64,000 nt of DNA, from assembly GCF_040448685.1 (NCBI RefSeq), contig NZ_CP159290.1, forward strand, positions 806,001 through 870,000, written 5' to 3'. Position 1 is the first letter of the stretch. Every line of letters begins with the position of its first letter. The notes below the pieces were generated by a model that saw only the letters and a program-made list of their open reading frames with translations, was not told the origin of the DNA and ran no database searches. The stretch comes from Cellulosimicrobium sp. ES-005 (GTDB lineage Bacteria > Actinomycetota > Actinomycetes > Actinomycetales > Cellulomonadaceae). Both the position numbers and the translations under genes were made by a program. Positions 35,509 through 43,635 of this stretch are shown here, piece by piece.

Positions 35509-35540
35509 GCAAAGACACCTTTGCAAGAGGTTCTTTGCAA
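35509..35540. promoter_or_regulatory. CTTTGCAA repeats: operator of the ArsR-like gene
   Basis: GCAAAG-ACAC-CTTTGC (35509-35524) is a 6+4+6 inverted repeat. CTTTGCAA occurs at 35519-35526 and 35533-35540, 14 bp apart. The AT-rich cluster is 18-49 bp upstream of the regulator start and in the shared region with the gene at 35614. Confidence 0.6.
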
Positions 35541-35613
35541 CGAGTTCTTGGGACGCGTTGCGAGGCGAGGCGCGAGGGGGCGAGGGGCGGCGCGAGGTGC
35601 GAGCATCGGTCGC

Positions 35614-36459
35614 ATGGCCCACGTGGTGGAGCGGGTGCGCGGGGCGACGGAGCGCGCGATCTTCCTCCGGGTCGCGGGCCCGGACGCGACCGCCACGAGG
35701 GCGCGCATCCACGAGACGCCGGGTCCGCGCTGGTTCGACCGGGGCTCGCCGGTCCAGCGCGTGCACGGCGACGCGTCGATGTTCGTCGGAGGGCTGCGCG
35801 CCCTGCTCCTCCAGAGCCTGCACCCGCTGGCCATGGCGGGCGTCGCCGCGCACTCGGGTTACCGGGGCGACCCCTGGGGGCGCCTCCAGCGCACGTCGAC
35901 CTTCATCGCCGTGACGACGTTCGGCACCGCCGACGACGCCGAGCGCGCGGTCGCAGCGGTCCGCGCGGTCCACGAGCGCGTCCGGGGCCGGGCGCCCGAC
36001 GGCCGCCGCTACCGGGCGAGCGACCCCGACCTGCTGCGGTGGGTCCACGTCGCGGAGACCCAGAGCTTCCTCGTCGCGCACCAGTCGTTCGGTCGACGCC
36101 CGCTCGACGCGCAGGGGTGCGACGAGTACGTCGCCCAGGCCGCCGTCGTCGGGCGCGCGCTGGGGGTCGTGGACGCGCCCCTGACCCGTCGGGAGCTGGA
36201 CGCGGCGGTCGAGGAGTACCGGCCGGCGCTCTCGTTCACGCCGTCCGCGCTCGACGCCGCGCGGTTCCTGCTCGTCGAGCCCCCGCTCCCGTGGCCGGTG
36301 CGACCGGCCTACGCCGGGCTGGCCGTCGCCGCGCGCGAGTCGCTGCCCGCGTGGGCCCGCGCCGGGATGCCGCGGGTGCGCGGCCTGCCGGCGTGGTGGG
36401 CGCGGCCCGCCGGCGCCACGGTCACGCGGCTGATCCGCTGGGCGCTCCCTGCGTCGTGA
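35614..36459 (+). CDS. Oxygenase MpaB family protein (DUF2236)
   Basis: 281 residues. The family pattern is visible: FDRGSPVQRVHGDASMFVGG, LLLQSLHPLAMAGVAAHSGY, the SDPDLLRWVHVAETQSFLVAH block and PLPWPVRPAYAGLAVAARES. The conserved His and Arg residues in HP and WVH are thought to hold a haem in related fungal and bacterial oxygenases (mycophenolic acid pathway MpaB, latex-clearing protein). Direct evidence for haem here is lacking. No signal peptide is evident. It is divergent from the ArsR-like regulator, which may control it. The start ATG 35614 has no strong ribosome site. The substrate is unknown. Confidence 0.82.
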   Translation: MAHVVERVRGATERAIFLRVAGPDATATRARIHETPGPRWFDRGSPVQRVHGDASMFVGGLRALLLQSLHPLAMAGVAAHSGYRGDPWGRLQRTSTFIAVTTFGTADDAERAVAAVRAVHERVRGRAPDGRRYRASDPDLLRWVHVAETQSFLVAHQSFGRRPLDAQGCDEYVAQAAVVGRALGVVDAPLTRRELDAAVEEYRPALSFTPSALDAARFLLVEPPLPWPVRPAYAGLAVAARESLPAWARAGMPRVRGLPAWWARPAGATVTRLIRWALPAS

Positions 36460-36508
36460 GGTCGCGGCGCCGTGAGGTCGCGCCCTCCGTGCGGGCTCAC
36501 GGCGGTGG

Positions 36509-37048
36509 TCACGGCGTGTCGCGCCGCCGGCGGTAGGCGTCGAGGTCGCCGTTGAGGCGGCCCAGCAGCTCGGCGAGCAGCGCGCGGTCCAGGCGGGACC
36601 AGTCGCCCAGCACGTCGGCGTACAGCTCCGTCCGCGCGACCCGGTGCGCGGCGAGCTCGTCGAGGCCCTCGCTCGTCGGCTCGACGACGACCGCGCGGCC
36701 GTCACGGGGGTCGCGCGCGCGGCGGACGTGACCGGCCCGTTCGAGCGCGACGACCTGGCGGGTGACTGTCGACGCGTCGAGGCCGAGGCGCTCCGCGAGC
36801 GCGTTCACGTGCAGGGGGCCGTGCGTCCCGAGCGTGTGGAGGAGGAGGTAGCCGGAGCGGTCGAGCGTCCCGCCGCGGCGCGAGGTGCCCGGCGTCCCCG
36901 ACGCGCGGGTGCGCTCGGCGCGCCGCAGGAGCTGCGCGACCTCGAGCTCGATCGCGCCGAGCACGTCGTGCGCGGTCGCGTCGTCGCGCGCCGACGCCCC
37001 GCCGGACGACGCACCGGCTCCGTGATCGTTTCCCTCGGCAACCGTCAT
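36509..37048 (-). CDS. MarR family transcriptional regulator
   Basis: 179 residues. The MarR winged helix is seen in RSGYLLLHTLGTHGPLHVNA, LAERLGLDASTVTRQVVALERAGHV (helix-turn-helix) and the wing RRARDPRDGRAVVVEPTSEG. The N-terminal 25 residues are low-complexity. It is divergent from an MFS exporter gene, the usual arrangement for a repressor of a drug or metabolite pump. There is no Shine-Dalgarno; on the minus strand TAGAAT ends 6 bases before the ATG, so the mRNA is probably leaderless. Repeated CAGATAC elements in the short shared region are the likely operator. Confidence 0.9.
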   Translation of the reverse strand: MTVAEGNDHGAGASSGGASARDDATAHDVLGAIELEVAQLLRRAERTRASGTPGTSRRGGTLDRSGYLLLHTLGTHGPLHVNALAERLGLDASTVTRQVVALERAGHVRRARDPRDGRAVVVEPTSEGLDELAAHRVARTELYADVLGDWSRLDRALLAELLGRLNGDLDAYRRRRDTP

Positions 37049-37087
37049 AGGTGTATTCTACAGATACTTACCTGTCAGATACAGATA
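37049..37087. promoter_or_regulatory. AT-rich divergent promoter with CAGATAC repeats
   Basis: CAGATAC occurs at 37061-37067 and 37076-37082, with CAGATA again at 37082-37087. The minus-strand -10 TAGAAT (37060-37055) is next to the first copy. The island is strikingly AT-rich relative to the flanks and fits a MarR-controlled promoter of the regulator and the MFS gene. Confidence 0.5.
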
Positions 37088-37152
37088 AAGGCTGCCGCCG
37101 AGTCCCCTCGGGCCGAGCGGCACTCTCCCGCCGACCAGGAAGTACGAACGCA

Positions 37153-38385
37153 GTGGCCTCCACGCGCAACGAACCGAACCGCACCGCCATCTACGCGACC
37201 GCTCTCACGGCGTTCTTCGCGATCGCCGGCATCGCGGTCGTCGACCCGATCCTGCCCGTCATCGGGGAGGAGATCGGGGCGTCGACCTGGCAGATCGAGC
37301 TCCTCTTCACGGCCTACATCGCCGTGATGGCGCTCGGCATGATCCCTGCCGTCATGGCCACGGGTCGGTTCGGCTACAAGAAGATCCTCGCGACCGGCGT
37401 GAGCCTCGTCGCCGTGGCCGCGGTGCTCGCGGCCCTGAGCACGAGCATCGGCCAGCTCGCCGCGCTGCGCGGGCTGTGGGGCCTCGGCAACGCGATGTTC
37501 TTCGCGACCGCGATGGTCCTGCTCGTCTCGCTCGCCAACGACCGCGAGTGGGTCGTCGAGCTCTTCGAGACGTGCGTCGGGCTCGGCTTCGCCGTCGGCC
37601 CGCTGCTCGGCGGCCTGCTGGGCGGCATCTCGTGGCGGGTCCCGTTCTTCGTCTGCGGCGTCTTCATGCTCGTCGCGCTGCTCGTGTCCGTGACGCGCCT
37701 CCAGGACCCGGCCGAGAAGCCCGCGCCCCTGCGGCTCGGCCAGGTGTTCCGCCTCTTCCGCAAGCCCGGCTTCCTCGCGCTCGCCGCGGTCACCGCCGCG
37801 TACAACTTCTGCTTCTTCATCGTGCTCGGGTACACGCCCGTCTTCCTCGGGCTCGACGTCGTGCCGCTGGGCCTCGTCTTCACCGCGTGGGGCGTGGGGC
37901 TCGCGGTCGGGATCCTCGTCGTCGGGCACCGCCTCGCCCACCGCGTGGGCGCGGTCCAGACGCTCGGCGTCGCGATCGTGGGCGTGCTGGTCGCGCTGGT
38001 CCTGCTGGCGCTCGACCTCGGGACGGCGTGGTCCGTCGTCGTGCTCGTGGGGGCGGGCGTCTTCATGGGCATCGCGAACGCGAACCTGACCGACCTGTCG
38101 CTCGCGCTCGGCGACCCGGACCGGCGCGTGACGACGGGCGCGTTCAACCTCGTGCGCTGGGGCTTCGCCGCGCCCGCGCCGGTCATCGCGGGCCTGCTGC
38201 ACCCGGTCTCCGCGACGGCCCCGTTCTGGCTGGGCGCGGGGATCCTGGTGCTCGGCGTCGTCGTGTTCGTGGCGTTCGGCCACCGGATGGCGGGGGAGCT
38301 CGGCGAGCGCGTGCTGTGGTCGCGCTGGAACCGCCGCGCGCGTGCCGTCGAGGGGACGCCCGAGGAGGCGCTCGGCGAGGTCTGA
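37153..38385 (+). CDS. MFS transporter, drug-exporter type
   Basis: 410 residues with about 12 membrane segments. The N-terminal AIYATALTAFFAIAGIAVVDPILPVIGEEI has the D-P/ILP pattern of DHA1 proton-coupled exporters. The loop 2-3 motif A is a variant, MATGRFGYKKILATG. The antiporter-type motif C region reads GLGFAVGPLLGGLLGGISWR with the G-x-x-x-G-P-x-x-G-G signature. It would export a toxic compound or metabolite. GTG 37153 is used; AGGAAG lies about 11 bases before it. The divergent MarR gene probably represses it. The cytoplasmic C-terminus is basic and then acidic. Substrate unknown. Confidence 0.9.
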   Translation: MASTRNEPNRTAIYATALTAFFAIAGIAVVDPILPVIGEEIGASTWQIELLFTAYIAVMALGMIPAVMATGRFGYKKILATGVSLVAVAAVLAALSTSIGQLAALRGLWGLGNAMFFATAMVLLVSLANDREWVVELFETCVGLGFAVGPLLGGLLGGISWRVPFFVCGVFMLVALLVSVTRLQDPAEKPAPLRLGQVFRLFRKPGFLALAAVTAAYNFCFFIVLGYTPVFLGLDVVPLGLVFTAWGVGLAVGILVVGHRLAHRVGAVQTLGVAIVGVLVALVLLALDLGTAWSVVVLVGAGVFMGIANANLTDLSLALGDPDRRVTTGAFNLVRWGFAAPAPVIAGLLHPVSATAPFWLGAGILVLGVVVFVAFGHRMAGELGERVLWSRWNRRARAVEGTPEEALGEV

Positions 38386-38433
38386 GCACCGACGACGACG
38401 AGGCGGGAGTCCCGGGCCTGCGGCTCGGGTCCC

Positions 38434-38928
38434 TCAGTCCTCCGGGGCGGTCGAGGTGTCGGTCGGGGTGTCCGCGGCCGACGTCTCCGCGACCTGGGTG
38501 AGGGCCTCGATCCCGACCGTGAGCGCGCGCAGGTCCGCGACGTCGAGCCGGGCGAGCAGGTCCGTGAGCGGCTCGTCCTCCTGCGCGGCGATGCGCCGCA
38601 CGGCCGCGGCGCCGCGCGGCGTCGCGGCGACCAGCCGCACCCGACCGTCCTGCGGGTCGGGACGGCGCGCGGCCATCCCCGCCGCCTCCAGCCGGTCCAC
38701 GATCCCCGAGAGCGTCGCCGGGGAGATGCCGAGCACCTCCGCGAGCCGGTGCGAGCTCGTCTCGCCGTCGAGCTGGAGGACCGCGAGCGCGCGCAGCTGG
38801 GGGACCGTGAGGGTCGTGCGCAGCAAGGGCTCGAGCCGTTGGGCGAGGAGCAGCTCGGCGAGGCGGCGCTGCGCGTCCTCGAGGCGCCGCGCCAGCGCCG
38901 CGCGCTCGTCGTCGGCGGGGTGGGTCAC
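38434..38928 (-). CDS. MarR family transcriptional regulator
   Basis: 164 residues. The winged helix is seen in LTVPQLRALAVLQLDGETSS, RLAEVLGISPATLSGIVDRLEAAGM and the wing RRPDPQDGRVRLVAATPRG. GTG 38928 is preferred: TAGAGT ends 7 bases upstream on the minus strand, so a leaderless mRNA is likely; an ATG at 38961 is the alternative. It is divergent from the RND exporter gene at 39042, with a CGTTA-CGC-TAACG palindrome between them. Repression of that pump is the natural inference. The Thr/Asp-rich C-terminal tail is low-complexity. Confidence 0.88.
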   Translation of the reverse strand: MTHPADDERAALARRLEDAQRRLAELLLAQRLEPLLRTTLTVPQLRALAVLQLDGETSSHRLAEVLGISPATLSGIVDRLEAAGMAARRPDPQDGRVRLVAATPRGAAAVRRIAAQEDEPLTDLLARLDVADLRALTVGIEALTQVAETSAADTPTDTSTAPED

Positions 38929-38975
38929 GGCGCAGACTCTATCGGTGGGAGCGGGAACCATCCCGAGATGCTTCG

Positions 38976-38988
38976 CGTTACGCTAACG
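38976..38988. promoter_or_regulatory. Palindrome between the MarR and RND genes
   Basis: CGTTA-CGC-TAACG is a 5+3+5 inverted repeat in the only AT-containing stretch between the divergent starts at 38928 and 39042. It is a likely MarR operator. Confidence 0.5.
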
Positions 38989-39041
38989 AAATCGCGACGC
39001 CGACGTCGTCTCCCACCCGACCTGGAACCCTTGGAGGCTCC

Positions 39042-42000
39042 GTGTCCCGTCTCGCCCGGCTGGCGCTGGCCAACCGCGCGCTCGTCGCGCTCGCCACGGT
39101 CGCGATCGCGATCTTCGGCGTCATCAGCATGGGGTCGCTCAAGCAGGAGCTCATCCCGAGCCTGCAGATCCCGACCGCCGCCGTCGTCGGCGTCTACCCG
39201 GGCTCGGCCCCGGCGATCGTCGAGCAGCAGGTGACCGTCCCCGTCGAGACGGCGGCGCGCGCCGTCAAGGGCGTGGAGGACGTCACATCGACGTCGTCGA
39301 CCGGCATGTCCGTGACGACGGTGCAGTTCGCCTACGGCACGGACATGGACGCCGCGGCCTCCCAGCTCCAGACGGCGATCACGCGCCTGCAGTCCCAGCT
39401 CCCCGAGGACGTCGAGCCCCAGGTCGTCACGGGGTCGGTGGACGACCTGCCCGTGATCCAGCTCGCCGTGTCCGGCGGAGCCGACGACGCGGCGCTGGCC
39501 GACACCGTCTCGTCGAGCGTCGTCCCGGCGCTCGAGGACGTCGAGGGCGTGCGCAGCGTCGCGGTGAGCGGCATCGCCGACCAGCAGGTGACGGTCGACC
39601 TCGACCCGGCCGCGCTCGCCGCCGCCGGGCTCAGCCCGGCGCAGGTCTCCACGATCCTCCAGGACAACGGGGTCGTGATCCCCGCCGGGACCGTCGCCGA
39701 GGGCGACCGGACCCTCAGCGTGCAGGTCGGCACCGCCGTCACGACCGTCGACGAGCTCGCCGCGCTGCCGCTCGTGTCCCCGACCGCGGCGCCCGGCACC
39801 GCGCCCGTCGCGCTCGGCGACGTCGCGACCGTGACCGCGGGCCCCGAGCCCGCGACGTCGTACTCGCGCCTCGACGGCGAGAACGCGCTCGCGGTCGCGA
39901 TCACCAAGACGCCCGCGGGCAACACGGTCGAGGTGTCGCACGCCGTCCAGGAGGCGATCGACGACCTCTCCGGCGTGCTCGACGCGCAGGACGTGCGGGT
40001 CGACGTCGTGTTCGACCAGGCGCCGTTCATCGAGGAGTCCATCGAGGGCCTCGCGACGGAGGGCCTGCTCGGCCTCCTGTTCGCCGTCGTCGTGATCCTG
40101 CTGTTCCTCGCCTCGCTGCGCTCGACGCTCGTCTCGGCGGTGTCGATCCCGCTGTCGCTGTTCGTGACGTTCATCGTCATGAACGCCACGGGCTACACGC
40201 TGAACATCCTCACGCTCGGCGCCATGACGGTCGCGATCGGCCGCGTGGTCGACGACTCGATCGTCGTCATCGAGAACATCAAGCGGCACCTGTCGTACGG
40301 CGAGGAGAAGGTGGGCGCCATCATCGGCGCCGTCAAGGAGGTCGCGGGCGCGATCACCGCCTCGACCGTGGCGACCGTCGCCGTCTTCCTGCCCATCGCG
40401 CTCGTGGGCGGCATGGTCGGCGAGCTCTTCCGGCCCTTCGCGCTCACCGTCGCCATCGCGATGCTCGCGTCGCTCTTCGTGGCGCTGACGATCGTCCCGG
40501 TCCTCGCGTACTGGTTCATCACGTCCCCGCCCGTCCCGGCGGACCCGGAGGCCGCGCGCCTCGCGGGCGAGCGGGCGCGCGCCGCGGCGGAGGCCAAGGA
40601 GCGCCGCGGTCTGTGGCAGCGCGGGTACGTCCCGACGCTGCGGGCGGCGCTGCGCCACCCGGCGATCACGCTCGGCGTGTCCGTCGCGATCCTCGCCGGG
40701 ACGCTCGCGCTCGTGCCGCGCCTGGAGACCAACTTCCTCGGCGACACCGGCCAGGACACGCTCACCGTCACCGAGTCGTTCGCGCCCGGCACGTCGCTCG
40801 AGGCGCAGGACGCCGCCGCGCGCGACGTGGAGCAGGCGCTCATGGGCGTCGACGGCGTCGCGACCGTGCAGACGACGGTCGGCACAGCGGGCGGCCCCGA
40901 GGCCGCGTTCTTCGGCGGCGGGGGCTCCCCGACGGCGACGTTCGCCGTCACGCTCGACCCGGACGCCGACGCCGTCGCCGCCCAGGAGGACGTGCGCGAC
41001 GCCGTCGCCGGTCTGGGCGGAGACGCGAGCGAGGGCATCGAGGTCGCCGGTGCGGACGCCGCGTTCGGCAGCTCGACGGTCGACCTCGTCGTGCGCGCCC
41101 CCGACACCGAGACCCTCACGGCTGCCGCAGCCGACGTTCAGCAGCTCGCCGAGGACGCCGACGGCGCCGCGCAGGTGACCAACAACCTCGCCTCCGCGCA
41201 GTCCACGGTCCAGGTGACCGTCGACCGCGACGCCGCGGCCGCCGTCGGGCTCACCGAGACCCAGGTCGCCGGGACGGTCGCGGGGACGATGTCTCCCGCG
41301 CCGATCGGCACCGTGAACCTCGGCGACGGTCCGGTCCAGGTCCGCGTCCTCGCGGGCGAGGCCCCGGCGACGGTCGCGGAGCTGGAGCAGGTCGTGCTGC
41401 CCACCGCGGCAGGACCCGTCCCGCTCACGCAGGTCGCCGAGGTCGCGGAGGTCGAGGTCCCCACCTCGATCACCCGGGTCGACGGCGAGCGCAGCGCGAC
41501 GATCTCCGTCACGCCCGCCGGCCAGGACCTCGGCGCGCTCACCGCCGAGCTCACGACCGCGATCGACAGCCTCGACCTGGAGGGCGGGGCGACCGTCGAG
41601 ATCGGTGGCGTCGCGTCCGACCAGGCCGACGCGTTCGCCGACCTCGGGCTCGCGCTGCTCGTCGCGATCCTCATCGTCTACCTCGTCATGGTCGCGACGT
41701 TCCGCAGCCTCCTGCAGCCGTTCATCCTGCTCGTGTCGATCCCGTTCGCCGCGACGGGCGCGCTGCTCCTGCTGCTCGCCACCGCGACGCCGCTCGGCGT
41801 GCCGGCCCTCATCGGCCTGCTCATGCTCGTCGGCATCGTGGTGTCCAACGCGATCGTGCTCATCGACCTCATCAACCAGTACCGCGAGCGCGGCCGGTCG
41901 CTCGACGACGCCGTCATGGAGGGGGCGCGCAAGCGCCTGCGTCCGATCGTCATGACGGCTGCGGCGACGATCTTCGCGCTCACCCCGATGGCGATCGGCA

Positions 42001-42236
42001 TCACCGGCGGCGGGGCGTTCATCTCCCAGCCCCTCGCGCTCGTCGTCATCGGCGGCCTGCTGAGCTCGACGCTGCTGACCCTGGTCGTCGTCCCGGTGCT
42101 CTACACGCTCGCCGAGCGCCGCGGCGAGAAGCGCGCGGCGAAGAAGGCCGCCAAGCAGGAGGCCGCTGCCCAGGCCGAGGCCGACAAGGCCGAGCAGTCC
42201 GAGAAGGCCGCCGCCCAGCCCGTTGCGGAGGCGTAG
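39042..42236 (+). CDS. RND family efflux transporter (AcrB/HAE1-like)
   Basis: 1064 residues. 12 membrane segments with two large periplasm-type loops, as in HAE1 pumps, which is unusual in a Gram-positive. The N-terminal segment is ALANRALVALATVAIAIFGV. Porter-loop motifs include YPGSAPAIVEQQVTVPVETA and DLDPAALAAAGLSPAQVSTI. The central membrane part has LFLASLRSTLVSAVSIPLSL and VAIGRVVDDSIVVIENIKRH, the D-D motif that relays protons in TM4. The C-terminal half repeats LLMLVGIVVSNAIVLIDLIN and the R-x-R-P-I-x-M-T motif as RLRPIVMTAAATI. The tail is Lys/Ala-rich. No outer-membrane partners are near. Start GTG with GGAGG 5 bases upstream; likely controlled by the divergent MarR. Confidence 0.93.
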   Translation: MSRLARLALANRALVALATVAIAIFGVISMGSLKQELIPSLQIPTAAVVGVYPGSAPAIVEQQVTVPVETAARAVKGVEDVTSTSSTGMSVTTVQFAYGTDMDAAASQLQTAITRLQSQLPEDVEPQVVTGSVDDLPVIQLAVSGGADDAALADTVSSSVVPALEDVEGVRSVAVSGIADQQVTVDLDPAALAAAGLSPAQVSTILQDNGVVIPAGTVAEGDRTLSVQVGTAVTTVDELAALPLVSPTAAPGTAPVALGDVATVTAGPEPATSYSRLDGENALAVAITKTPAGNTVEVSHAVQEAIDDLSGVLDAQDVRVDVVFDQAPFIEESIEGLATEGLLGLLFAVVVILLFLASLRSTLVSAVSIPLSLFVTFIVMNATGYTLNILTLGAMTVAIGRVVDDSIVVIENIKRHLSYGEEKVGAIIGAVKEVAGAITASTVATVAVFLPIALVGGMVGELFRPFALTVAIAMLASLFVALTIVPVLAYWFITSPPVPADPEAARLAGERARAAAEAKERRGLWQRGYVPTLRAALRHPAITLGVSVAILAGTLALVPRLETNFLGDTGQDTLTVTESFAPGTSLEAQDAAARDVEQALMGVDGVATVQTTVGTAGGPEAAFFGGGGSPTATFAVTLDPDADAVAAQEDVRDAVAGLGGDASEGIEVAGADAAFGSSTVDLVVRAPDTETLTAAAADVQQLAEDADGAAQVTNNLASAQSTVQVTVDRDAAAAVGLTETQVAGTVAGTMSPAPIGTVNLGDGPVQVRVLAGEAPATVAELEQVVLPTAAGPVPLTQVAEVAEVEVPTSITRVDGERSATISVTPAGQDLGALTAELTTAIDSLDLEGGATVEIGGVASDQADAFADLGLALLVAILIVYLVMVATFRSLLQPFILLVSIPFAATGALLLLLATATPLGVPALIGLLMLVGIVVSNAIVLIDLINQYRERGRSLDDAVMEGARKRLRPIVMTAAATIFALTPMAIGITGGGAFISQPLALVVIGGLLSSTLLTLVVVPVLYTLAERRGEKRAAKKAAKQEAAAQAEADKAEQSEKAAAQPVAEA

Positions 42237-42307
42237 CCCGCCGAGGTAGAGCCCTGGTCTACCGAGGTAGAGGTTAGGTCGGGTTTCAGGCGCGCGGGGT
42301 CGGGTCC

Positions 42308-42422
42308 GCGGTGGGGGTGGGCTCGGTGCTCAGGGCTGCGGCGCCGTCACCCTGGACTGTCGGGCGTGGGTCTTTGGAGCGCCGCTCTGACGCCCCTTCG
42401 CATCCGAGCCCACCCCCACCGC
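42308..42422. repeat. 19-bp perfect inverted repeat
   Basis: GCGGTGGGGGTGGGCTCGG (42308-42326) is the exact reverse complement of 42404-42422. The loop is 77 bases. It lies left of the 21-bp repeat array. Confidence 0.8.
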
Positions 42423-42464
42423 TCGGCCGTCGCCGCACCCTGGCCCGAGCTCGCCCGAGCCAGC

Positions 42465-42590
42465 TCGCCGACGTAGACCCGTGGTCCGCCGAGGTAGGCC
42501 CGTGGTCCGCCGAGGTGGGCCCGTGGTCCGCCGAGGTGGGCCCGTGGTCCGCCGAGGTGGGCCCGTGGTCCGCCGAGGTAGAGGCCTGGT
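42465..42590. repeat. Tandem array of six 21-bp units
   Basis: Units start at 42465 (degenerate), 42486, 42507, 42528, 42549 and 42570. The three central units are identical (CCGCCGAGGTGGGCCCGTGGT); outer units carry AGGTAG variants like the end copies. Units are directly joined, so there are no spacers and it is not a CRISPR. Confidence 0.9.
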
Positions 42591-42624
42591 TCGACGACGT
42601 CCGCTCGCACTGCGTTGCAGCGTC

Positions 42625-42654
42625 GCCGTCGGCCGTCGGCCGACGGCCGACGGC
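42625..42654. repeat. 30-bp perfect palindrome
   Basis: The half-site GCCGTCGGCCGTCGG (42625-42639) is followed with no spacer by its reverse complement (42640-42654). It is itself built from two 7-bp repeats per arm. Confidence 0.85.
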
Positions 42655-42750
42655 CAGATCGCCTGGGAGACGCCGGTTGGCGGCCCTCGGTCGAACCGAC
42701 ACCGCGGGCGGTCGCCCGAGGTGGCCCAAGACCAGGGCGAGACGACGCCG

Positions 42751-42848
42751 GGCGGGGTGGGTGGTGGTGCCGCGTCGTGGTCGGGCCTGGCGGGAGCCGC
42801 GAGGAACGAGCGGCGGATGGTAGACGCGGCACCACCACCCACCCCGCC
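42751..42848. repeat. 26-bp perfect inverted repeat
   Basis: The left arm 42751-42776 (beginning GGCGGGGTGGGTGGTGGTGC) is the exact reverse complement of 42823-42848. The loop is 46 bases. This is one of the longest perfect stems in the window. Confidence 0.85.
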
Positions 42849-42933
42849 ACCCAAGGTGACCAGACCGCCGTCGGGCACGAAACCAGGGCTCTACCTGGGC
42901 GGACCACGCCTCTACCTCGGCGGGCGGACGACC

Positions 42934-43635
42934 TCAGGAGGGGCGGGCCACGCCCGTCTCGTAGGCGAGGACGACGGCCTGGACGCGGTCGCGGAGGCCG
43001 AGCTTGCCGAGGACGCGGCCGACGTGGGTCTTGACGGTCGCCTCGGACAGGACGAAGCGCTCGGCGATCTCGGCGTTCGTCAGGCCCTCGCCGAGCGCCT
43101 CGAAGACCTCGAGCTCGCGCGCCGTGAGCTCGGCGAGGCGGGGGTCGTGCAGGCCGGTCTGGCTCGGCGCGGGAGCGACCGTCCCGTCCTGGGGGAGCTG
43201 CCCGGAGAACATCTCGAGCATGCGGCGCGTGATGCGCGGTGACACCGCGGCGTCGCCGCTCGCGACGGCGCGGATCGCCCCGACGAGCTCGCCCGGCTTG
43301 GCGTCCTTGAGCAGGAACCCGCTCGCGCCGGCGCGCAGGGCGGCGAACGCGTACTCGTCGAGGTCGAACGTCGTGAGGATGATGACCCGCGACTCCGGCT
43401 GGGCCGCGACGATGCGCTCGGTCGCCTCGATGCCGTTGGTGCCGGGCATGCGGACGTCCATGAGCACGACGTCGGGGCGCAGGGCGGCGGCCTGCGCGAT
43501 CCCGGTCACGCCGTCGCCGGCCTCGCCGACGACCTCGATGTCGTCCTCGGCGGCGAGGATCATGCGGAAGCCCATGCGCAGCAGGGCCTGGTCGTCGACG
43601 AGCAGCACCCGGGTCGGTGCGCCGCTGTCCGTCAT
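42934..43635 (-). CDS. NarL/LuxR family response regulator
   Basis: 233 residues. Receiver domain (about 8-125): acidic pocket VLLVDDQ (Asp14, Asp15), phospho-acceptor Asp60 in VLMDVRMPGTNG, Thr in ILTTFD, Lys in FLLKDAKP. The C-terminal LuxR helix-turn-helix is LTARELEVFEALGEGLTNAEIAERF ... SEATVKTHVGRVLGKLGLRDRVQ. It is the last gene of a four-gene set (ABC ATPase, permease, kinase, regulator). Its ATG overlaps the kinase stop (ATGA). It would be phosphorylated by that kinase and probably controls the ABC genes. Confidence 0.95.
   Translation of the reverse strand: MTDSGAPTRVLLVDDQALLRMGFRMILAAEDDIEVVGEAGDGVTGIAQAAALRPDVVLMDVRMPGTNGIEATERIVAAQPESRVIILTTFDLDEYAFAALRAGASGFLLKDAKPGELVGAIRAVASGDAAVSPRITRRMLEMFSGQLPQDGTVAPAPSQTGLHDPRLAELTARELEVFEALGEGLTNAEIAERFVLSEATVKTHVGRVLGKLGLRDRVQAVVLAYETGVARPS

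Larger units (their letters stand above)
42237..42933. other. Repeat-rich non-coding element between convergent genes
   Basis: This fills the whole space between the RND stop (42236) and the response-regulator stop (42934). A 21-bp unit, consensus about CCGCCGAGGTAGAGCCCTGGT, occurs ten times: two copies at the left end (42238-42258, 42259-42279), a central array of six (42465-42590), and two at the right end in inverted orientation (42882-42902, 42903-42923). Between them are a 19-bp and a 26-bp perfect inverted repeat and a 30-bp palindrome, listed separately. Open frames exist on both strands only because the 21-bp period keeps phase; none has a ribosome site. Nature unknown: a mobile-element remnant, a structured RNA, or a replication/segregation site. 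Confidence 0.75.

Noticed and set aside
42465-42590. CRISPR array
   Set aside because: Units are 21 bp and directly joined with no unique spacers; no cas genes are near.
42286-42729. Minus-strand open frame of 147 codons with a 7-residue repeat (TSADHGP) over the 21-bp array, and a plus-strand frame with VVRRGGP repeats
   Set aside because: A 21-bp period keeps every frame open, both strands are equally open, there is no ribosome site or leaderless promoter pattern, and the frames run through perfect inverted repeats.
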